Below the pieces are notes generated by a model. The model saw only the letters and a program-made list of their open reading frames with translations. It did no database searches and was not told the origin of the DNA. A stretch of 64,000 bases of DNA. It comes from Polytrichum commune. Its lineage: Eukaryota > Streptophyta > Polytrichopsida > Polytrichales > Polytrichaceae. Numbering within the stretch: position 1 is the first letter of the stretch; each line of letters starts with the position of its first letter. The DNA lies in NCBI GenBank assembly GCA_950295325.1, contig OX485809.1:9116001-9180000 (forward strand). Reading direction: 5' to 3'. A program made the position numbers and the translations under genes. Of the stretch, positions 58,387-64,000 are shown piece after piece.

Positions 58387-61300
58387 TAATAGGATTATTT
58401 AGTGTGGTTGTTTAGTATGTTTGATTGTTCATTCAAGTAACCCTCGGATGTCGTAGCTAATCTCTCTTGTCACGAAGCAAAGGTAAATGAACTATGAGAG
58501 GACCTTCAATCACAATTGGGTGGTCACAAGAGGATGTGGGTCTCAACCCTTAAAGGAAGCGGGTTTCAATATATGGCCATCTTTACAATTCACAAAACCT
58601 CACCAAGTTTTGAGATCGTATTTTATGCATTTAGGGGCTTGACACCCTAATTCGTACATTATCTTGTGTTAAGGAGAAAATAAAATATACCCATACTTGA
58701 TATTGTTTACCAAAAAACAACGTATGTACTTGCATTCAAGGGTTCCCAAGTTATGTGTTTGAACTTAAATCTTCAATGGCATCAAGGTATTCAACTAGTG
58801 CACAAAGTGCACTTGAAGAATGAGTTAATTTTACATTAGGTCACTTTTTTAACAAAAGAATAGCTTAAAATGAAAGTATGTAGTTCAAGTACATGTTTTT
58901 TTGTGCATGGAGAGGCCTAGTTCATGCTTCTTGAATGTTTAAGGGTTAATTGGGGTTAATTTAGTATTCATGATTACCCATTTCTTTCCATTACATTGAA
59001 GCTCATCACTTGATTCTTTAGGGAGAGAGGGTCCTAGTGCTCCACCATGCATAATTATGTGTAAACCCTATGGCACAACACTCATAATAACTAGGTAGTG
59101 TAGCCCACACTTATGGATGTACTATTTGGTGTGGCATCTAACCTTATGGACTAGGTAACTCCTAAGGGTCAGGAGGCTCAAGTGGGGACATAACCATTTT
59201 AGGCTTTTTCTTATGGACCCTCCAATCATAGACATCGACAAAGTGAGGGGAGGGGAGGACGAGGGTTATGTTGTGAGGAAGTCATCCTCTTCGCCAATCT
59301 TCAAATGTCACATCATATATCAAATGGCTATGTTGCCCAAGTGGGACAAACTATGAGCATGCGCATTAATTACCACAAGGTAATTTCTTCTACAACCTAG
59401 CATCTATATGTGAGGATTTAGCTAAAGCATATGGTGCCAAAACTATCATTTAAACATTGAACACAAAAATTATCATTTGTTTCAAAAGTTCTATTTGTTT
59501 CACCTTCCCAATTGAGGGCATTCCAAGACATCAAACTAGTGTCTTATTTGGATTATAAAGATCCAAAATTTTATGGATAAATGACGCAAAACCAACGCAT
59601 GAACATGATGTTAAGGTGATGGACATTCTCAAAATTAGTATGGATTTATTGTGCAAGATACAAAGATGTTGGTTTTGGGTGGAGTATTGATTTTAGCACC
59701 ATCTGCCTTACAATGTTGTAAGGTCTTCTTCCAAGCTCCTGGATCATGACATCTTGGAGAGATTGTGGGACAGGTGGAATCAATGGCCTCGATGATGGCT
59801 TCATGATTGGAACTTCAGTGGAGATAGAATTCCGTGTGACTTTGTAACAACCACCTAAATCATCGACGCAGTTGGTACTTACTTTACCTACCTGTCACTG
59901 CAGTAATTGTATGTATAGCTATTAATATTCACCCAAAAATCTATCATCTAAAGTTACACCAACAAAAGCCATGAATATTATTATACTTGTTGTAAGGTTG
60001 AGAATAATGGGGGAGACTCATGTGTTTGTGTGATAACTTACACAGCTGGACTCCAAGAAACGCACTGCAATCTAATAGCATTGACCTGCACGAATCTTGT
60101 AGGGTGCTCTCCAATCGAACATACTATCCAGGACTGCATATCAATACGCAGGTTATCTGAATCCGAAAGTTGGGGTGAAACTAGATATTTATCATATCTC
60201 CCAGATTCCGTGTCCTGTTTGGTAGGACCAAGCAAGGCATAACTGTAATCGAGTGACTTCTTACAAGTCCTGAAACATTTGAATCCAATTGTCCATGTTG
60301 GCAACAAGCGTACTGATGGCGGCACGTGGTAGAAAGAAAATCCCTGTGACCAGGAAAGTTTTAAAATGTGCAAGACCCACTCCATGTAGATCTTGTCTGA
60401 AAGGCCACACACGGATTTGGCCCTCTACCCTATACCTGTCGAGTCAACCCCAAGATCTTTCTCCTGGAAAAAGAAATGGACACATCATTGCCAAGGAGAA
60501 GGGAAGAAAAAGAGGCGATCTGTGCCCAAGGACAGCCCACCAGAGGTCAGAGCTCTACGTTTTTAGTAATAAATGGCTATGCCGCTCAATCAGGAGCTTA
60601 ATTCTGGCATTCTCAGCTTCATGGGTTTATTGAAAGCAAGTCGAGTTTATTACATGGTACTCCTGCCACATTCGAATGTTGAAGGGAATTTTCCAGTACA
60701 GTTAACCGTTGATGACAGTGTTCTGAATAACTTAAGAGTGAGATAGTAACACAAGATGCTATGAAGGAAAATATGACCAAACCACAACAGAAACCTGTAA
60801 CTTGTCATGCTTCCTACTTCCAAGATGCTAAAACCGCAGCGACAAGTGAGAAGCACTGCATTTTGATGTTTGAATTCAAAAGTTCCAACAGGTCTGCTGA
60901 TTTGTATTTCAAATTCACTTCGGCTCCCCACAGCTCTTTGCGGGATACATGCGATCCCCATTTGAAGTAGAAAAAACACAAGCTAGACAAACTGTTACTC
61001 TTATAAGGTCCTCATTCTATTCAAAGCCATGGGGCGCATCTCCTGTTCCAAGGGATACGCCCCTCAAAACGTGGACTCCTGACCAATTTAGGTAGCAAAA
61101 CAGTTGACTTCAATGATACAATTACAATCTAGAAACACGTTAAGGTAATCCCTGAAATTTCAATTGAACAGAGTTTTGAATTCTGTGACTGGAGTGACCA
61201 CATAGCAGTGGGAAGAGCAGGATCGAATTCCAGAAGGTAGCACACAAAAGAAAAAAATTCCAAGTTGAGGCCACAACCTTCAGACTTGAAACATATTGAT

Positions 61301-62661
61301 ACTACTCTCCTAGCAATTGTAGTATGTATCACTAACGATGCAGCAATGATTACATATCAAGCTCAAAATTACACTCCCGAGATTGAAAATAATTCTTTAA
61401 CGTGAACTCTCTACATCAACAATTGCCCACACTTAATAATTAAGTAACCTAAGAAACATTAGGCAGAGAAACACAATTACGTATAGGGAGAAGAGTTTAG
61501 TATGCTGCTTCAAAATAACCTCAAAAAGGCCAAACTCATCCATCCAGCATGAGACTCCCTTCAAAAGTCAACCTGCAGTCTTTCTTTTGCCACTTGTCTC
61601 CTAATGGATCATATTTACGGCCAACAAGTCTACAAACGACCAAACCATCTACATGAAGTCATTGTGCAGACACCAGAACTCAGCTCACCACTCCAAATCA
61701 GTAATGTACAGTAAAAGAATCCATGATGTAATACATGAAAGAAATAGAGGATGATAGTACTAGAAAATCTATTTAAAACCTTCTCAAAAAACCACCCACA
61801 AAATTCAGCAGGAAAGCCAGGACAGAGAGGTGAGTTTGATTGTTGGTGACAGAGTAAGTAATATTGATGTTGATCATTGTACAGGGGTCCAAACACACTA
61901 GTTGCATTCACTTAGATGTAGCACATGCATCTGTGGAGCATTGATGAGATACTTGAGAACAAAACCGTCAAGAAATTGCAGAGAAAAGCCATCACTACTG
62001 GTACTTTGAGTTGAGAGGTTCCATAAGCTTGGTCTTGATTGCCCAAAAACACCTAGGCTGCTCTAGTGATTATACACTGGCATGCCTTCAGAACAAGCAT
62101 CACAAGATGATCCCAATCCAGCCAAATATTGCAATAAAATTTACGTGTCACCTGAATTAACTCCATGGAACTTCTGATTTGCCTCTGACTCGTACCTCTC
62201 ATTCCAGCCGACATGTAACCTTAAAAGGAAGCGTTCCATGTAGATCAAGGTCTTGCAGGGCTACCACAGTTGGGGTGGATGTTGTCAAACTCGCCTGTAC
62301 AGTGGGTCTGGGGTCTGGGGTTCAAAGCTGCTGCCAAATTGGATATGCATCGAGATCCCAAAAGTGATCTGACTTCTGCTTTGCAGACTGATAAACCAAA
62401 CATCAGGTTGCACGTGATTGATAAGGATGAGAAAATTTCTCTTCGATTCATCCAACATGCAGGTTTGGTCCCTGGGCAAGAAGCTCCCCAATCTGTGGTG
62501 ACCCTGGCATCTTATGCTTCATCTGAAGCTGGTGTATTCCCTCTTAGCTCTTGGAAAGAGAGGAGCCTCCAGTAAGGACTCCCAAGTGACAACTTCAGAG
62601 CACCTTAACACAAAAGGACGCTCCATTAGGTGATGGTGGTGTTTCAGTTCCCAAAGCACGA
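58387..62661. other. Anonymous DNA downstream of LUX
   Basis: The first part is AT-rich and featureless. From about 60000 the sequence is less repetitive, and open frames occur at 60030-60242, 60289-60633 and 62270-62575 (plus) and 60038-60412 (minus), none with a motif I recognise. Part of 61500-62661 is probably the 3-prime untranslated region of the LUX gene. Confidence 0.4.
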
Positions 62662-63858
62662 CTAGTCAGAGGTTGTAGGGAATAGAGAAAGTGTGCGTTG
62701 GGTGGGTGAATTGGGCTGATTATGGTTGTGATGACTATGACTATGACTGTGACTATGGTGGACATGATTCTCAGTCTCCAGCACATGGTCCGTGCGTTCC
62801 TTCATCAGCGGCGGCTGCTGCTGCATTATGCCTCTGCCCATGCCACCAAATGGAATGTCGTAACCTCCAAAATGAGTCGGCCCCAATGGAACTGGCCCCA
62901 ATCCTTGGAAGGGCATTGGGACAGCAGCAGGTGACGTGAACGTAGGACCAACGACGTCATCTCGCTGACTGCCCATGTAATGCAAGCCACCAAGGTTCGC
63001 AGGCAATGGTGTTGAACCGAAAAGTTGGTCAGATGCTGATGGCCCTTCATTCGAAAGACCCTGCATACGCTTGAGATATAGCCGGTACTTTTGTAAATGA
63101 GAGGCCACATTCTCTCGTGTCAAGCCTTCCACATTCATTAGCTGCATAATAGTCTTCGGCACCGCGTTCTTGATGCCCAGGTGTCCAACCGCGTCCACAA
63201 AGCGCTTATGTAACTGAGGGGTCCACACAAGCCGCGGTCTTTTCAGTGTGCGAGCATTTGGCTCCTCATTACTGTTCACAGGTCCCCCTGCTGAATCCGT
63301 GTCCTCCAACTCCGAATCTAAATTCTTCCGTGCATTCTTAGCTGATCCGCCTTTGCTACTATCGTCCCCTCTTCCATAAGAACTTTCTGATCTCCTCTCA
63401 TACGCCCCATAGGGCAAATTTAACATGAAAGGAAGAGAGCCCTGCTCTTGTCTTCCATCCCCCGAGTTATAGCTATTGCCTTCACTACCAGCTGCATACA
63501 CTGGTGGCATTACGTGCCCAGCATGTGCTTGTTGAGGGTAAGCAGCTGCTGCACCTTGCCTTCCTTCTACCCCACCTCCCCCTGCTCCACCACCCCCAAC
63601 TCCACCACCTCCATTGCCCACTCCCAGGCCAATCTCCCCACCACCGGCTCGAGCTTCTACACGCCCTTCATCCCCATAGCTTGCAATCCCTTCTCCTCTC
63701 CCATCATCTCTTTGCCCTTCCCCTCTTTTCTCCCCTCTTTTTTCTTCCCCTCCTCTCCCTTCGCCTCTACTCTCCCCTCTTTCGCCTCGCCCCTCGGCTG
63801 CATAGCCGTATGAGCCTGCAGACATGACACATTGGGAGTGATCAGCAATCAAGTCCAT
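62662..63858 (-). CDS. LUX: LUX ARRHYTHMO/PCL1-type GARP transcription factor
   Basis: The single-exon frame encodes 398 residues from ATG 63858 (MDLIADHSQ) to TGA/TAA-type stop at 62662; a second ATG follows at 63825. Residues 206-267 are a GARP (MYB-like) DNA-binding domain almost identical to LUX, with [32 protein letters not shown] and SHLQKYR (253-259), continuing into [14 protein letters not shown] as in LUX. Residues 22-57 are a Glu/Gly/Arg-rich tract and 72-100 a Gly-rich tract. Residues 365-379 form a His-rich run, and the end reads [13 protein letters not shown] is the DNA-binding member of the evening complex with ELF3 and ELF4 and represses clock and growth genes at night in the nucleus. 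Arabidopsis LUX is likewise intronless in its coding part. The frame is open further upstream without an ATG, and a T-rich AG just before the start could mark a 5-prime leader intron. Confidence 0.92.
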   Translation of the reverse strand: MDLIADHSQCVMSAGSYGYAAEGRGERGESRGEGRGGEEKRGEKRGEGQRDDGRGEGIASYGDEGRVEARAGGGEIGLGVGNGGGGVGGGGAGGGGVEGRQGAAAAYPQQAHAGHVMPPVYAAGSEGNSYNSGDGRQEQGSLPFMLNLPYGAYERRSESSYGRGDDSSKGGSAKNARKNLDSELEDTDSAGGPVNSNEEPNARTLKRPRLVWTPQLHKRFVDAVGHLGIKNAVPKTIMQLMNVEGLTRENVASHLQKYRLYLKRMQGLSNEGPSASDQLFGSTPLPANLGGLHYMGSQRDDVVGPTFTSPAAVPMPFQGLGPVPLGPTHFGGYDIPFGGMGRGIMQQQPPLMKERTDHVLETENHVHHSHSHSHSHHNHNQPNSPTQRTLSLFPTTSD

Positions 63859-64000
63859 CGCCTTACAATAAATAATAATAATAAAATAGACAGAAAAGAG
63901 GTAAGAGAACCTCCTACCATCGGCGGTAGGTACCCAAGAAACAGAGCAGATGCAGAACAATGTGCACTGCTGTACTAAGTTTACACCTGCAAATCATCAG

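Noticed and set aside
60030-60633. Candidate exons downstream of LUX
   Set aside because: Open frames overlap on both strands, with no convincing paired splice sites or motifs to choose between them.

Overview
The window comes from the nuclear genome of a land plant. The evidence is a single-exon LUX ARRHYTHMO/PCL1-type GARP transcription factor at the right end, a four-exon secreted class III peroxidase with GT-AG introns in the middle, and plant-type transposable elements almost everywhere else. Gene density is very low and most of the sequence is degraded or nested mobile DNA, so the genome is probably large and repeat-rich. I cannot name the species or say firmly whether it is a bryophyte, lycophyte, fern or gymnosperm.

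Layout. 0-7 kb: a 942-bp DNA transposon, a degraded multi-exon element gene ending in a large inverted duplication (arms about 560 bp), and a decayed Ty1/copia fragment. 7.0-11.1 kb: a GC-rich 4117-bp element inserted cleanly into the copia integrase, with 5-bp target duplications and a broken 648-codon gene. 11.8-18.7 kb: a deleted pogo-like element and several MITEs. 18.7-24.5 kb: mostly anonymous AT-rich DNA with MITEs. 24.5-26.3 kb: a 1.8-kb pogo/Tigger element with a nearly complete but nonsense-mutated transposase. 29.2-34.5 kb: a tandem array leading into the peroxidase gene. 35.5-36.2 kb: a hAT-type MITE with a very G-rich core. 36.6-42.0 kb: a compositionally distinct block with an FCP1/SCP-like phosphatase exon, a small unknown two-exon gene, and a broken gene with a ParB-like DGQH motif surrounded by about 16 short palindromes. 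43-45 kb: a frameshifted DUF7869-type transposon gene. 48.8-52.4 kb: an L1-like LINE interrupted by a pyrimidine-rich insert. 53.8-54.4 kb: a higher-order minisatellite. 62.7-63.9 kb: the LUX gene.

The clearest host genes are the peroxidase (cell wall or apoplast oxidation) and LUX (circadian evening-complex DNA-binding subunit). Nothing in the sequence links the two. The most unusual signal is the 38.5-42.0 kb locus. Palindromes with arms TTTACGAACG and CGTTCGTAAA and two variable central bases are spaced about 50 bp apart. They flank the DGQH-motif gene on both sides, occur twice in its 123-bp intron, and are absent from its exons. This could be an undescribed mobile element with subterminal binding sites, or a ParB/parS-like DNA-recognition arrangement; both readings are inference.
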